Source: Lutraria lutraria (Eukaryota; Mollusca; Bivalvia; Venerida; Mactridae). From it: a stretch of DNA of 64,000 nucleotides. The notes below the pieces were generated by a model. That model made no database searches. It had not been told where the DNA came from and saw nothing but the letters and a program-made list of their open reading frames with translations. Positions within the stretch are counted from its first letter, which is position 1; every line of letters begins with the position of its first letter. This document shows positions 12,010 to 23,624 of the stretch, in pieces. The stretch is taken from NCBI GenBank assembly GCA_964023205.1, contig OZ026847.1:5392819-5456818 (forward strand), read 5' to 3'. Both the position numbers and the translations under genes were made by a program.

Positions 12010-13965
12010 TAATTATGTTTAGTTTATCATATAGAACATTAAATTTGTGACGTCTGAAATAAATATTGTACTATATGGTAATAATGAAACATGATCATTT
12101 TAGGAATTTTATTTTACCACCATCTGTCATGAAACAATTGATAATTAATTACAACATTTAGTGTACTTTGATTCAATACTCCTGCATTCAACACGAAACA
12201 ATTAACAATCTACTACTTCCTAGACAAGTTCTTGGCTCAAATACTCAAACATTTCAACTTTCTGATCAGCGTGGAAAGTTTGAGAATGTTGACGATCTGT
12301 TTTGTTTCAATCTCGAAACACCACTAAGAAAGGGTAAATGTAGTAATAGAATTGCAGAAAATTGCTTATGTGACTTACAACTAATAGGACCAAGAGACGC
12401 TGTTGGTTCCGAAGACAGTTTAGACTAAGTTGTTAGCTGCGTATCTACTCCTCTCAAATTCATGACATATAATCCAATTTGCCTTTTTAATAACTCATTC
12501 CTGGGACATAAATTGATTAAGTGTTATTATTCGAGATCAAAATGTTGCAAGAAGTACAGCCAGCAAGATAGCATCAGGGAGACAAATCATGTAACGTTTC
12601 AATGGACCAATACAATCTAAATACATTCTTGTATTAAAAGTACTTGTCTAATAAACTTAGAGAACGTAGGTGGAGACCTTAATCATCCCATTGATTATAT
12701 AATGCCATTGTTTGAAGATAGCATGGTCGATTTGGAAAGATGTTAAACTGTGTTATCTAATAATTGTCTCTTACTTGCCGTTTGTAACTTGATGAAAATG
12801 ATATTTGTTGAACACAAACACGCGAAACACATTGTGCTTTGTACGTGTTTGAAGTTTAGTCAATTACCAAGAGAAAATGACATACAAGTGCTTGTCACTT
12901 GTTTAATTAAACTGAATTAAAACCACTTCTGTAAGACAACTCGATGTGCCAGTTTTATTTCTGCTGATTAGTATTATTTTAAACAATTTCAAAGGGGATT
13001 TCAAGTCATATGTTCTTGAGGTGCAGTTGTGTCCTTTACGAAATAGTAAACACATCAGGGTCCGAGGAACTGGAGTAGAGATCATTTATGTTCTATTGGT
13101 AATCAAAATTGACTATGTCCCCCCCTCCCCCCGTTGTCAGTCAGACAAAATCGGAAATTGCATCCAACAGGTCGGATCTCCTTCGTTTTCGAGCTGATTA
13201 TCTTTACTTTTCTATATGCATTGATAGTGGTAAGAGCGACCGTGGAGGGTGGGGTATTTTTTTCTAAACAAGTGGCCGTGCTATTTGACAATACTTATTT
13301 ATCAAAAGTAAATTCGGTATAAATATAATTGAACATTGTGTTCTATTTTGTCGCATTCATATAAACTGGTGGAGCGGTTGATAAACACCTTAATCAAATT
13401 TCTTATTACCGTGTTCATTTCTGAGTATTATTATTTCCGATATTGTACAATCCCTTTTGTAGAAACATGTGTACAGTATTTAATGAAAGAGGAGGAAAAT
13501 AAATGACTCAAGTACGTGAGGCAGCACACGTACAATTCATTATCCATCACTTAAATATATGTACAAGTTTTTTTATATTGAAGGAAAAAATAGTGCGTTT
13601 AGTGTATAGGTGTTCGATAGTACATTTATGGTTCATTATGGTTTGTATTGCCTCACTTAAAAGATACTTATGCGCTTGAAATCGACTATACTTCAAATTT
13701 GTCTATATACGGTTCCAAGAGATTACCTTCGGAATGTTGTATATTTTTTATATATTCATTATGCTTGTTTTATGACTTTTGTGTAATGTTGTGACTTCTT
13801 CTGTAATGCAAATTACTATGTGGACTGCGCTGTTGTTGTTTTTTGGTTTTGGGGAAAGATGTGTCAGCCTTAATGGCGGGTTTGTGATTTTTGGGGGTTC
13901 TGTAATTCTATGTAACTGTTCGTATTTAATAGTAAATGGTAGATTGATGGTCATGTAATTTATTT
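12010..13965. other. Non-coding stretch, nothing recognised
   Basis: The 86-codon plus-strand frame at 12168-12428 has a mixed composition but no recognisable motif. It lacks a supported splice structure. Other short frames around 12903-13322 overlap on both strands and are probably chance. Confidence 0.5.
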
Positions 13966-13971
13966 ATCTAT

Positions 13972-14308
13972 CTGGTGTTTAACGGCCCATCCGACAGCTA
14001 TGGTCATCTAGAGCCGCCACAGAGAGAGAGAGAGAGGGGGGGGGGGATAAGATACAGGAGAACTAGGTATTTATATCCCTACTTTTATCCTGAACGTTTT
14101 TTCCTGGTTCTTTATCGTGCCCGATGTAAAGCCTCGATACACCTCATCCGTTTCCTGTGATTTACTAGACACAGTACATGGCTCGGTAGTTGGGATGGGG
14201 ACACTGAAAAAGCATCTCTCAGAAATTCGAAAAGCGAAGCCGGGAATCGAACTAACGATCTTTCTTTTACTAGTTCAGCGGCGCTTTACCACTCGACCAC
14301 CACTCACT
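13972..14308 (-). mobile_element. tRNA-headed SINE, family C, minus strand, with internal (AG)n-(G)n tract
   Basis: Reading the minus strand from 14308: GTGGTGGTCGAGTGGTAAAG (box A) and TTAGTTCGATTCCCGGC (box B) form a tRNA-like head. The 3' end is GGATGGGCCGTTAAACACC followed by AGATAGATAAATAAATTA. The plus-strand run CAGAGAGAGAGAG with about eleven G (about 14020-14046) is a microsatellite within the body. The short ORFs here are derived from the SINE. Confidence 0.75.
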
Positions 14309-14499
14309 CTATAGCTGTGCAAACTGTGAGGTAATGTGATTTATTGTATATTGTATTTTTTTAAATCTGTATCATAATTCTCTCGCGTGTAAACATATGC
14401 GTTATGTTTATATGCATATTTTTCTGTCAGCAGCAACGTAAATACTTACATCACTAATTCATTGAATTCCTCAGTACTATATTTTTTCAGATTTTTCAT

Positions 14500-14697
14500 G
14501 TTGTTCATCCTCACTGTATAATGCTTCTCTTATATATCTATGTTATATCCCTTTCTTTCCTCCTTGTTTCCTTTTTTCTCTTAATGAAATCGTTTGTATT
14601 TATTTCTCACGTGTTTGTCATTGTTATTTTCATATGTTTGTAACAAGATACTTTGTGTATACGTTACTTAATAAAATTCTGTTCTGTTCTGTTCTGC
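14500..14697 (+). mobile_element. 3' end of a non-LTR retroposon with (TTCTG)n tail
   Basis: A pyrimidine-rich stretch runs into TTACTTAATAAAATTCTG and then repeats of TTCTG. A similar terminus (CTAATAAAGTTCTGTTCTG) occurs near 42075-42097. An inverted relative precedes the AGAGC array at 43356. Short 3' tandem tails after an AATAAA-like motif are typical of CR1-like LINEs and the SINEs they mobilise. No coding part was identified here. Confidence 0.5.
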
Positions 14698-14704
14698 ATT
14701 TGTA

Positions 14705-15685
14705 GTATACAGTAGACTTTGTGTTTTCATTTGTCGTCCATTTTATATAAATATTTCTATGTACTGGGTTGGTTTCCGAATAGTTTGTTTTTGGAATGGT
14801 AGTATTTTTGTTTATGTTTATTTACTGAGATCCTTATCTTGTCCACATCCAGTGAGTCTATTTTTTACGTTTTATACGTTAAGCCCATTCTGTGATTACA
14901 GAACAAACATTGCACGCAGACAATATAATGGAATGCAATAGATCTGCGAAGAAATATGCATTTTATAATGACATTGATTGTAATAATAAAAGCGGGATCG
15001 GAAAACTGATTTTTTAAAAGAAATAACATTCTATCATTCTGCATCTCAAAGGACCTCATTGACAGAATGATATTACTAAACTTTATATCCGTAACTTTTA
15101 TAAGCTGTTAATATTCGTACGTTTAATATTACTTAAGCCTCGGGGTTATATGGTAATATTATACCCATAGTGTTAGCTTGCTATTAAACTCATAATGACA
15201 TCAAAAGATTTCACTTAAAAGTGTTTATCGTCATGTGGTGTTTTAACTCACAGCCCTAGCGCATGCGCGAACATATTTCCTGACTATTTTTTTCATGTTT
15301 TGAAAGAAATTTGTCATGCAAAACCACGATATAATTTGTATGGTATTTAATACAATGAGTTTAGTTATAATGTCGTGATTAGTTATAAAATTGCACAGGG
15401 AAAGTAATTCATTACCACGGCTCTTAACACAATAAAATGAAGGATTGTCATCAGATTTAGTTGATCTAAATGCAATACAAGTGGATAACGTTGTTTCTGA
15501 AAAACAAATGAACAAAAAAACGTCTGTCTGCAATGTAGTGAGTTGTCCTGGATCTAAATTAAGAAAGTATGATGCACTTCATAGCGATTGTACGGTGATA
15601 GAATTTCTTTATTCTCAGGGTGAAACATGTTCATTCGTGAACTAAGTCGAACCAAAACATCACATAAAGACAGGGTTTGGCTAGA
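14705..15685. other. Non-coding stretch, nothing recognised
   Basis: AT-rich. The frames 14759-14941, 15243-15533 and 15445-15645 have no recognisable features. Confidence 0.55.
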
Positions 15686-15694
15686 ATTGTTTAA

Positions 15695-16026
15695 AGGCCC
15701 ATTAGCTTTTTGAAATAAGCAATAGATAAAATTATACTAAAATATAAGAACTATATTTTATTTGCTCTATAAACAATATTTACATAATGCCTTTCTTTAG
15801 CCACATCTCGTAAAAATGTTGTCAGTTTTTTTTTCTTTTTGCAATATCATTGGAATAGATACTGTGCTACATTTCTTAAAATTATGTACTTCATGATTAA
15901 AAAAAGAGAAAATTTCGGAATGTTATTTATGCGAGAAAAAGGTCAGTTTCACTGATAAGACATCTTTCTAGATACTAGTAAATTAAGACCTACTTTAATT
16001 TTAACATCCAAAATGCTAATGGGGCT
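15695..16026 (+). mobile_element. piggyBac-like MITE, second family, copy 1 (TTAA-flanked)
   Basis: TTAA lies at 15691-15694 and 16027-16030. The left end is AGGCCCATTAGCTTTTT; the right end, inverted, is AGCCCCATTAGCATTTTGG. The copy at 55626-55952 is the same element in the opposite orientation. Shared internal blocks include CTTTCTTTAGCCACATCTCG and ATAAGACATCTTTCTAG. It is non-coding, about 332 bp. Confidence 0.8.
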
Positions 16027-16139
16027 TTAATAATGCGTATAACTTAGGGCTACAGGGTTATCATCATTATCTCGAATAGCCCAATTGTATAAACACATTA
16101 AACTCATCCACTGGGTTTTAAACTTGAAGTAGGTTAAGA

Positions 16140-16302
16140 GGTTCTTCTTCATCTTTTTCATCATCTTCTTCTTCTTCATCATCTTCTTCTTCATCAACAT
16201 CTTCTTCTTCATCTTCTTCTTCATCATCATCTTCTTCTTCTTCATCATCATCTTCTTCTTCTTCATCTTCTTCTTCATCATCATCTTCTTCTTCTTCTTC
16301 CA
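16140..16302 (-). repeat. GAA/GAT trinucleotide microsatellite (acidic-coding-like)
   Basis: The plus strand is built almost only of CTT, CTC and CAT triplets. On the minus strand one frame (16118-16369) reads as a run of Glu and Asp and another as Lys and Met. The acidic frame has a short hydrophobic lead (MFLVNIWLL) and ends EEEPLNLLQV. An acidic low-complexity exon cannot be excluded. Two of the frames are equally open and there is no flanking exon support, so a microsatellite is the simpler reading. Confidence 0.7.
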
Positions 16303-16304
16303 TT

Positions 16305-17385
16305 AATGTACATGATTCACTCTGGACCATTGTCGTACATGGTAATAACCAAATGTTAACCAGAAACAAAATGACTGCCTTTCTTGTACCAAACCCTACC
16401 AGACCTCAGCAAGCGGACAAACAGAGGATTTGAAATTTCACAATTACCAATATCAGACACAAGGACTGAATTTAACCAGAAATTATCTTAACCAAAATAT
16501 TATACAATCCCTTTACCCAAGCTAACCAAAATTTTAAATCTAACCTCATTTTTTAACCCATTGATTAAATGTAATCAATGTGTATACAGTTGGATGCTGG
16601 TGTGATTTATCCCTATCATACGAGTACGAATAACACAACATCAACGACCAGGCATCATTAAAAACAAAAAGTAATTTGGCTAAACAAATCCAGAAATGAT
16701 GCAAGACATTCTATGCGGAAAGGACAGAGCAGCCAAGGAACGTGTAATAATCACAAATAAAAGCATTTTTCCAAACCTATCGATAGGATAAACTGCAAAA
16801 TCACTTATTACAATCGACATAGCACTATAAAGATTACAACCACAAAAAACTAATGTATTAATGTCATACTACAACTAGTCCATGTGTTATCTTGATCAAT
16901 CTCATGCATTATTTGTGGCACTGATAGTCTCAGATAATCATCAAATTATAGCAGTTACATTTACAGTTGTAAATACACGTTAGTCATTAATAGAACCACA
17001 TGATGTTATAGAAACATTGCATCTTAAGTTCGCTAATGATGTTGAGGACTTTTGCTACAGTAACTCTAAAAACGAGATCATTGATTCTCAATTTTGTACG
17101 CTAAAATGTTTTTATTATCAAATGCTATTATCATGCAAAGTTTAAACGATTATGTTGAACAGTTTTCATTCTGCCTATGTGTCTATATGAAAACTGTAGC
17201 ACACGTCCTTAAGTACACATACTAGTATACGAGGAGAGGCCTGGACTTTTTCTACAGTAGGACTATTTACATGCTTTTTGAGTTAAACTTGTAAACAAGG
17301 AATATCACCACTAATCTGAATAAAAATAAAACATAAGAACTGTTTAAGTTTCATTCCTAGTTATAAATAGTCATTTGTTGCTTGT
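16305..17385. other. Non-coding stretch, nothing recognised
   Basis: AT-rich, with no open frames above about 60 codons and no matched repeat. Confidence 0.6.
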
Positions 17386-17387
17386 TT

Positions 17388-17485
17388 TTGTTTGTTTGTT
17401 TATATCGAGTTTTACGCCCCTTTTCAACAGTCAGAGTCATATGAGGCGAACAGTTCACCTAGCTATCGTTCCTGGACAGTGTTTG
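17388..17485 (-). mobile_element. Truncated SINE, family B (3' part only)
   Basis: On plus it reads (GTTT)n, then TATCGAGTTTTACGCCCCTT, TTCAACAGTCAGAGTCATAT and ACAGTTCACCTAG. This matches the 3' half of the SINEs at 18730-18978 and 43594-43852. The tRNA-like head is missing, so the copy is 5'-truncated. The frame at 17375-17635 that looks like a signal peptide starts in this repeat. Confidence 0.75.
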
Positions 17486-17724
17486 ATAGGCCCGTTCGTT
17501 CATTGCTTGGGGTACAGATTACGTTTGAAGAATCCCAAAATTAATGAAGCTATGACTGTGATCTTACCAATGTATTGTATTGTATTTCAAATTGTCACCA
17601 AGTTCTATGCACTGATAAGCATGATGGACAACTGATTCAAGAATTTCACCACTCATTGTATAATTGTAACGGTTTTTTTTCTTTTGAGGGTTAGAAAAGT
17701 TCATTAAAGCATATTTTTTAACAT

Positions 17725-18180
17725 AAAACTCCATCTACCATAATTCGGTCCATTCTACAAGTTTATCAAGATCTTGCTGCAGTTACTGCTGATCATTTGC
17801 TGATTTAATGCTGTGACAGATGACATAATCATCGGTAAAAAGTCTGACTATTGATGAAGGATTGTCAGCAATGTCGTTTATATACAGTAGGAATAAACAC
17901 GGTCCAAGGACAGTCCCTTTGGGTACTCCTGAGGTGACACTTGAAGTATCTGATACAGCGTCCTGGACCACAACTTTCTGAGACCGAACAGATAGAGAAC
18001 AGTTTATACACCGTTTTGTGTCGTCACGAATTGCATAAAGTTAAGTTTCGATGATAAACGTTGGTGAGGGACTTTATCAATGACCTTAGAAAAATCTAGG
18101 ATGGCCATTTCATCTTGTTCACTGGTCTTAAGATGTTTCGCTATATCATCGTTAATATCGACGTTGACCCCACTAAACGA
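17725..18180 (-). pseudogene. Non-LTR retrotransposon reverse transcriptase fragment (decayed)
   Basis: Minus-strand translation gives, in order, MAILDFSKVIDKVPHQRL; then after a frame break and a stop, SGVPKGTVLGPCLFLLYIND, VRLFTDDYVICHSI and LQQDLDKLVEW. These match the conserved palm of LINE reverse transcriptases of the CR1/Jockey type: the usual DFSKAFDKVPH, SGVPQGTVLGPLLFLLYIND, FADD catalytic box and the following LQxDLxxLxxW. The catalytic box reads FTDD here. Only the longest piece (17783-17971, 62 codons) is open. Frameshifts and stops elsewhere, and absence of the flanking endonuclease and C-terminal parts, show a dead fragment. The exact clade cannot be fixed by eye. Confidence 0.9.
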
Positions 18181-18184
18181 ATAA

Positions 18185-18717
18185 ATGATGCCTGTTTTTC
18201 CTCAGTCAACTATCAATTAATAGTCAATCGGCTGATGATACACATGGTTACACCCTAGTAAGAAAATAAAAGTTTTTCCTCTCGATCATCTGCCTAGCAC
18301 TGAGAACTTTTGCAAGTAACTTCACTCATCATTTTTAATGAAGTTGTCATTTTTGTTGTTTTTAAACCAAAATTAATCACAGCTATTTCATTCATTGAGA
18401 GCTTTTTATCAACTGAGTGTCAGCTTTAAATTGCCGGGTAATTATTATAATTATTCTGATGTGGAAATCAAAGTTTATGAATCATGAAACTATTCATCAT
18501 AACTATTTGTTTCCATGGAATCAAAATTACCTCAATAAATTTCCTATTTAACCAACAATTACAGGGAGACAGTTTTGAGAAAACAACATTTTATGCATTT
18601 CAAAATAATTACAAAACGCTCAGTAATTTATAACACAACATAACATTTTAAGAAAACAATCAGTCAGCAATATTTAGCAATTTGGTCTTTAAAAAGTTGC
18701 ATTTGGCTGCCTACACG
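18185..18717. other. Non-coding stretch, nothing recognised
   Basis: AT-rich sequence between the LINE fragment and the SINE. It may include further decayed LINE sequence upstream of the RT palm, but no conserved block is readable. Confidence 0.45.
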
Positions 18718-18729
18718 AAAGGCGTTACT

Positions 18730-18978
18730 TGTTGGTTTGTTTAATTGAGTTTTACGCCCCTTTTCAACAGTCAGAGTCATATAGGGCGGACAGTTCACCT
18801 AACCATCGTTCCAGGGAAGAACCAGTACTAGACTCCCATCCTCCATAAACAACTACCTACTTTCTCACATACAGAGTCATAGTCGGTAGCTGGGCTCCAA
18901 TTCACGACCCTCTATCAGTGAGAGGTTACAGTGATTTGAAGTCAGCGGCCTTAACCACTCGACGACGGAGGCGAGTCT
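18730..18978 (-). mobile_element. tRNA-headed SINE, family B, complete, with 12-bp target duplication
   Basis: The direct repeat AAAGGCGTTACT flanks the element (18718-18729 and 18979-18990). On the minus strand the head reads GCCTCCGTCGTCGAGTGGTT then AAGGCCGCTGAC, followed by a decayed box B around CGTGAATTGGAG. The body ends TGTTGAAAAGGGGCGTAAAA then CTCAATTAAACAAACC. A matching body is at 43594-43852. The intact duplication shows an L1/CR1-style target-primed insertion. Confidence 0.9.
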
Positions 18979-19140
18979 AAAGGCGTTACTAAGTGAAAGT
19001 GATATGTACAAAAATATGCATGAATTGTTACTGATTACTTATCATTTTTACAAGAAAGATAAAACAGTAAGAAAACAAATACATGTACATTTGGATATTA
19101 ATGTAATTGTAGTAATTTCGAATAATTCATGGATCGTTTT

Positions 19141-20300
19141 TTAGCTCAAATGTCACAAAGTGACAAAGTGAGCTATTAGGATCACTCTGCGTCCGGCGTC
19201 CGGCGTCGTGCGTCGTGCGGTGTGCGTCGTGCGTCGTCAAACTTTTTGTTGTGACCACACTAGGGGCCACATTTTTGGCTCAATTTTAGCAAAACTGGGT
19301 CAGAACGTTAATATCAACAAAATCTCGGACGAGTTCGATATTGGGCCATTTGGGGTCAAAAACTAGGTCACCAGGGCCAAATAAGGGAAAACCTTGTGAA
19401 CACTTTAGAAATCACTGTTTTGAATTTATCTTCATGAAACTTTGTCAGAATGTTTATTTTAATAATATGTAGGTCAAGTTTGAAAATGGGTAATTTCTGT
19501 AGTAAAATTAGATCACTAGGGCAAATTGCTGGAAAACCTTGTGAACACTCTAGAAGTCACTGTTTTGATTGGATGATCATGAATGTTTGTCTTCATAATA
19601 TCTTGGACGAGTTCGAACATGGGTCATCTTGGGTCAAAAACTAGGTCGCTAGGTCAAATCTTATGAAAAACCATGTTAACACTGTAGATTTCACAGTTAT
19701 TATTGGATCTTCACCAAACTTTGTCAAATCGTTTGTTTTAATGATATAACGGTCAAGTATAAATATGGGTCATCTGGGGTCAATAACTAGGTCACCAGGT
19801 CAAATCTTAGGAAAACTTTGTTAACACTGTAGATGTCACAGTTTTAATTGGATCTTCACCAAACCTTGTCAAAATGTTTGCCTCAATGATATGTGGGTCA
19901 AGGATGAACATGGGTCAGCCGGGTTCAAAAACTGGGTCACAAGGTAAAATCTTAGGTAAAAATCTTGTAAAAGCTCTAAATGTCATGGTTTTGATTGGAT
20001 CTTGGCCAAACCTTGTCAGATTGTTTGTCTTAATGATATTAAGTTCAAATATGGGTCACCTAGGGTCAAAAACCAGGTCACAAGGTCAAATCTTAGGAAA
20101 ACCTTATTAACACTGTAGATGTCAAATTTTGATCGTATCTTCACCAAACCTAGTCAGACTGTTTGTCTTAATGATATGTAAGACAAATTTGAACATAGGT
20201 CGTCTGGGGTCAAAAACTAGGTCACCGGTTCAAAACAATGTTTTAATGAGTGAACAGTGATTGTCATGTCAGCGATATAGGGCCATCTTGGCCCTCTTGT
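19141..20300 (+). repeat. Bivalve-type tandem-core repeat element (about seven units of ~145 bp)
   Basis: The element opens with a nested hairpin (AGCTCA/TGAGCT around TGTCAC/GTGACA, 19143-19174) and a CpG-rich GCGTC/CCGGC tract (about 19189-19238). Then follow about seven diverged units, each carrying GGTCAAAAACTAGGTCACC, AACACTGTAGATGTCAC, TTGGATCTTCACCAAAC and TTGTCTTAATGATAT. The anchor motif recurs near 19353, 19499, 19633, 19781, 19924, 20066 and 20210. It closes with a 6-bp stem hairpin (GGGCCA-TCT-TGGCCC, 20280-20294) and CTTGTTT. The layout (left flank, tandem core, right hairpin) resembles bivalve pearl-like non-autonomous Helitron relatives; that link is inference. Confidence 0.8.
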
Positions 20301-20539
20301 TTAATTAAATATTTGTTTGGTGAATTTATTACTGAACGTACGGTCGAACTTAATATGTATATAAACGTCTGTGCCAGTTAAAATATCGACACTCCAATTC
20401 ATTGTTAGGATATCGAATCCTGGTATTGTCTTTTACTGTATAAATTAAATTGAAATGAAAAGCATGCAAGTGGTAAAAAGGACTTTGACATCTGATAATT
20501 TGACTTTGTCAGTTCAACGACAATTACCTTGATTAAAAC

Positions 20540-20912
20540 ATGTGTTCCCGTAATACCTGAAGGACGGGCATCTCTCTATCTTCTTACCATGTGAACTATA
20601 TACGAGACCATCGGTATACAAATTTATTACACTCATGAAATCTGTAGACTTGTTAACTCTTAGTAATCTTGCCAAATTTATTAAATCTGCTCTAGATATT
20701 AGAAAAGGTATTGCCGTATAACCAAGCCTCACTCTCCTATTTTTTCATTAGCATAATTGTGTTTGCATGTACATGTATGGTCAATTTTGTCAATTTCGCA
20801 ATTTATATTTTGCGTAATATGATGACATGCTATTTGCTGTATTGTATATTATATTATGCTAGAGAATGTACATATGTGCAAATCTGTTAATAAATATGCC
20901 TTGCCTTGCCTC
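20540..20912 (+). mobile_element. 3' end of a non-LTR retrotransposon with (TTGCC)n tail
   Basis: A plus-strand frame ending at about 20720 reads YTRPSVYKFITLMKSVDLL then SNLAKFIKSALDIRKGIAV and stops. Such a C-terminus resembles the end of LINE ORF2 proteins (the LxxLxxFIxxAxxIR pattern). A 3' UTR-like AT-rich stretch follows and ends AATAAATATGCCTTGCCTTG, an AATAAA-like motif plus short tandem tail. The minus-strand frame 20514-20732 is its shadow. Upstream RT is absent, so the copy is 5'-truncated. Confidence 0.6.
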
Positions 20913-20919
20913 TATCACA

Positions 20920-22505
20920 AAACCGTTACCGGAATCGATAGCATTTTAGAGGAATTAAATCATTGCTGTCCTACAATAGAATGGAGAGGAACGTGTCTTG
21001 TTAACAACTGTTATCTTTCGTAGGAGATTGACATGTAAGCTGGTTTTCACAATTTGTGTCAGCGTCCTAGATTTGTGTAGGTGAATTCAGTAAATACAAC
21101 TGATAAATGATTAGTTCATTCATTGACAATACTATCTAATGAGTGACATGATTGTTGGTTCACACATTTACCCTACGTGTAACATTACGTAATTGCACAG
21201 AAGGAACTACATTCAAGAAACATGGAATATTTTTTTCTGATCGAAGATGACAGCCGGGTTTACAAAAGTCATACGTCAGGAAACAGCATAAATCACAAAG
21301 CCGCATATATTCTTGCGCGTCAAAATTCAATAGTTATTCAAATAAGCATTCTTTACTTATAAAACAAAGATACACTAGTAGATAAATTGACCTATCTAAA
21401 AGATATTCCAATCTTTAATCAAAAGATTCTTAACAATGAATTTCGTTTATGTTTATGAACTGTAAGTCCATCACGGCGCCTATACCACGTGACTGTCCAT
21501 AATATACGGGCGACACAATTAGTAAACGGTAAGTAACGTGGTGTAGGCACCGTGGTCCAGATCTGTCTGAAGTTACAACATAAACGTTCAAACTGAAGGT
21601 TTTTTCGCAAAATACACGAACAAGACTTTGTGGGCTGCTTGGGACGAATAACAAGACCATCAGCGGAATCAAAAACAGTTTCTACCAGTCGTATTGAATC
21701 CTGGTCTTATAGTATTCCTGATAACTGAAATAAATGGTAATGAAATGGGCAGAAGTTAGAATATGATACAATTGTATTAATTTGGATTAGCCGAAGTATA
21801 ATGACCCAAAGCACATGCATGTAATATATAAACATTCAGCGTATTATGTAACCATATCTGCATATATTTACGTAATACTAGTATATTCTTATGTAACCAC
21901 CCTTCATATATACATCTCCAACCCCTTGACAGTGTTCATATATACGCGTGATTCATTGGCTAAAACACTCAGTTTTGAGTCTTATGCATACATATATTGT
22001 TTGTTGAAGACGAAAAACATATTCATACATATATAATTAAACTAGAATAAATTGTATATAAAGAATGTACACTAAATCATAACTCATTAAGCGTAGAATA
22101 CTTTACGGGCGAAATAATTAATTTTATAATATTTTTAAAGTTTTTTTCTGCCGAACTTTGGTGGTTTACCTGCTTCTCTTTATGTTGGGGTGAATATAAA
22201 TGGTTGTCATAGTTAGGCAAGAACAATTGCATGCATATAAAAGAGCTCTTGTGTTTTCTTACTGTTAAGTAGAAAATACAGTTAGGGATATTGTAAAACA
22301 CTGTTGCGACTGATTGTACGATTTGTAATGATTATGGAAAAGCTGAATAAATTGTTTGTGACATATCCTGTGAACATTGTGTTCCTTCATTCATTCTTCT
22401 GTTGTGATTTAATAAGCCATATGATATATATCAGGTATGCACGAAAATATCACATAAACTGCAATCACAAAATTCGGTTGTTAACTTTTAGTGTTAATAT
22501 AATTG
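20920..22505. other. Non-coding stretch, nothing recognised
   Basis: AT-rich, with several short frames (21419-21672 on minus, 21815-22036, 22077-22301) that show no motif. Confidence 0.55.
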
Positions 22506-22512
22506 TATTTAG

Positions 22513-22603
22513 AGATGTGCCACATCCCAGAGTGACATGGAAAGGAAGTTTGGCTGACGACGATATTAGAGAAACACGTGCGCACAAGCGAACTTATCAG
22601 TAA
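22513..22603 (+). CDS. Possible terminal coding exon (weak candidate)
   Basis: The acceptor-like TATAATTGTATTTAG ends at 22512. The frame then reads DVPHPRVTWKGSLADDDIRE followed by TRAHKRTYQ and TAA at 22601-22603. Base composition is visibly less AT-rich than the neighbouring DNA and the residues are polar and mixed, as in a real exon. The product is not recognised and no upstream exon was found. Confidence 0.25.
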
Positions 22604-22609
22604 TTATAT

Positions 22610-23210
22610 TCAGTTCTAGCATTGTTTGTCAGTGTGGTGTATTTTATTAGTAAATTCAATATGATAAACCATTAGTAAACCGAGGCCAAGGATCTCCAAA
22701 CCGGATCCGTGTACAATTGTTGACTTGCAAGCATTAGTAGCAGATTTTAATTTCAAAGCCATAAATAGCTACAAAGGTAGTCCTTCGAATAAAATTTATA
22801 AGTAGCAAGTTCACATGACGCACCGCTCAATGTGTTATCAAAATCCGAGTTGGGGTTGGTATCGTGTTTGTTTCTGTTTTTTTTTTTTTAATTAAAATTG
22901 GTTTTCAAATCCTCAAGAATCATCATGGTATTTGATCTACAAGTAATGCGTTTGTAATTTGCGTCTAAATATATTGTTTTATGCTTCGTTATTTTATCGC
23001 ATGAAATAATCAAATCCGGGAATAACAAAAATGTATATCATATTCACTTTATCTGTATTCAATACTGCGGTATAGTGGTGTATGTTTTAATTGATAAACA
23101 TTTGTTTACTACAACCACGCATCAGAACATCTTAGTCTGGTCCTAGAGTTGATAAAGCGATTTAGCTCACTATCTGGATATTAGGTAACAGGCAGCAATT
23201 TGTACTATGA
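22610..23210. other. Non-coding stretch, nothing recognised
   Basis: AT-rich with one poly-T tract near 22880. No gene or matched repeat. Confidence 0.55.
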
Positions 23211-23215
23211 ATGAA

Positions 23216-23360
23216 ATTTCTACGAAAGACCGGTGGTGACATTTCAACTTCAAGATTTCATGATTTCACGATTTTTTCTTCGACTTCAACTTCATTATTT
23301 CATGTTTTGAAATTGTGAAATCTTGAAGTCGAAATGTCGCCACCGGTCTTTCGTAAATTT
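23216..23360. mobile_element. Short fold-back (palindromic) element
   Basis: The left arm ACGAAAGACCGGTGGTGACA then TTTCAACTTCAAGATTTCA is inverted in the right arm (TGAAATCTTGAAGTCGAAAT then GTCGCCACCGGTCTTTCGT). The arms are about 40 bp with only a couple of mismatches. The roughly 55-nt centre repeats 'TTCAACTTCA' and 'ATTTCATG' variants. It is too short to encode anything. Confidence 0.75.
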
Positions 23361-23521
23361 CTAATTGACGCTTCATGCTTTACTATGTTTTGGCACGTGT
23401 ATTGTTTTAGGAAGTGGACGGTTCAGTGTATTAATGCCCCATATATAGGATATCTATCAATACTAACCTATCTCCCTTTAATCCGTAAGTATGTGTCGAC
23501 ATTCCACTACCAAGACATCTG

Positions 23522-23560
23522 AGGCGTGTTCAACAATGCGAGCGCTCGAACTGCAATCGA
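23522..23560 (+). repeat. Harbinger left terminal inverted repeat
   Basis: 39 bp, identical to the inverted right end. It includes a GAGCGCTC palindrome at 23540-23547; further GAGCGCTC copies follow at 23563-23570 and 23603-23610. These are plausible transposase or Myb-like accessory-protein binding sites (inference). Confidence 0.92.
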
Positions 23561-23624
23561 CCGAGCGCTCGCCGTACGAATATTGGTATCTTGAACGCTT
23601 GTGAGCGCTCACTTCAATTTCAAG

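Noticed and set aside
17375..17635. Frame starting MLLVFVCLFISSFTPLF that looks like a signal peptide
   Set aside because: Its 5' part is the (GTTT)n tail and 3' end of a family-B SINE, which translates to hydrophobic residues by composition.
19450..20110. Plus-strand ORFs with repeated GSKTGSQGKILGK-like residues
   Set aside because: They come from the ~145-bp tandem units of the repeat element; the apparent protein repeat mirrors the DNA repeat.
19353..20230. Regular ~145-bp spacing reminiscent of a CRISPR-like array
   Set aside because: Whole units are homologous with no unique spacers, and the context is eukaryotic.
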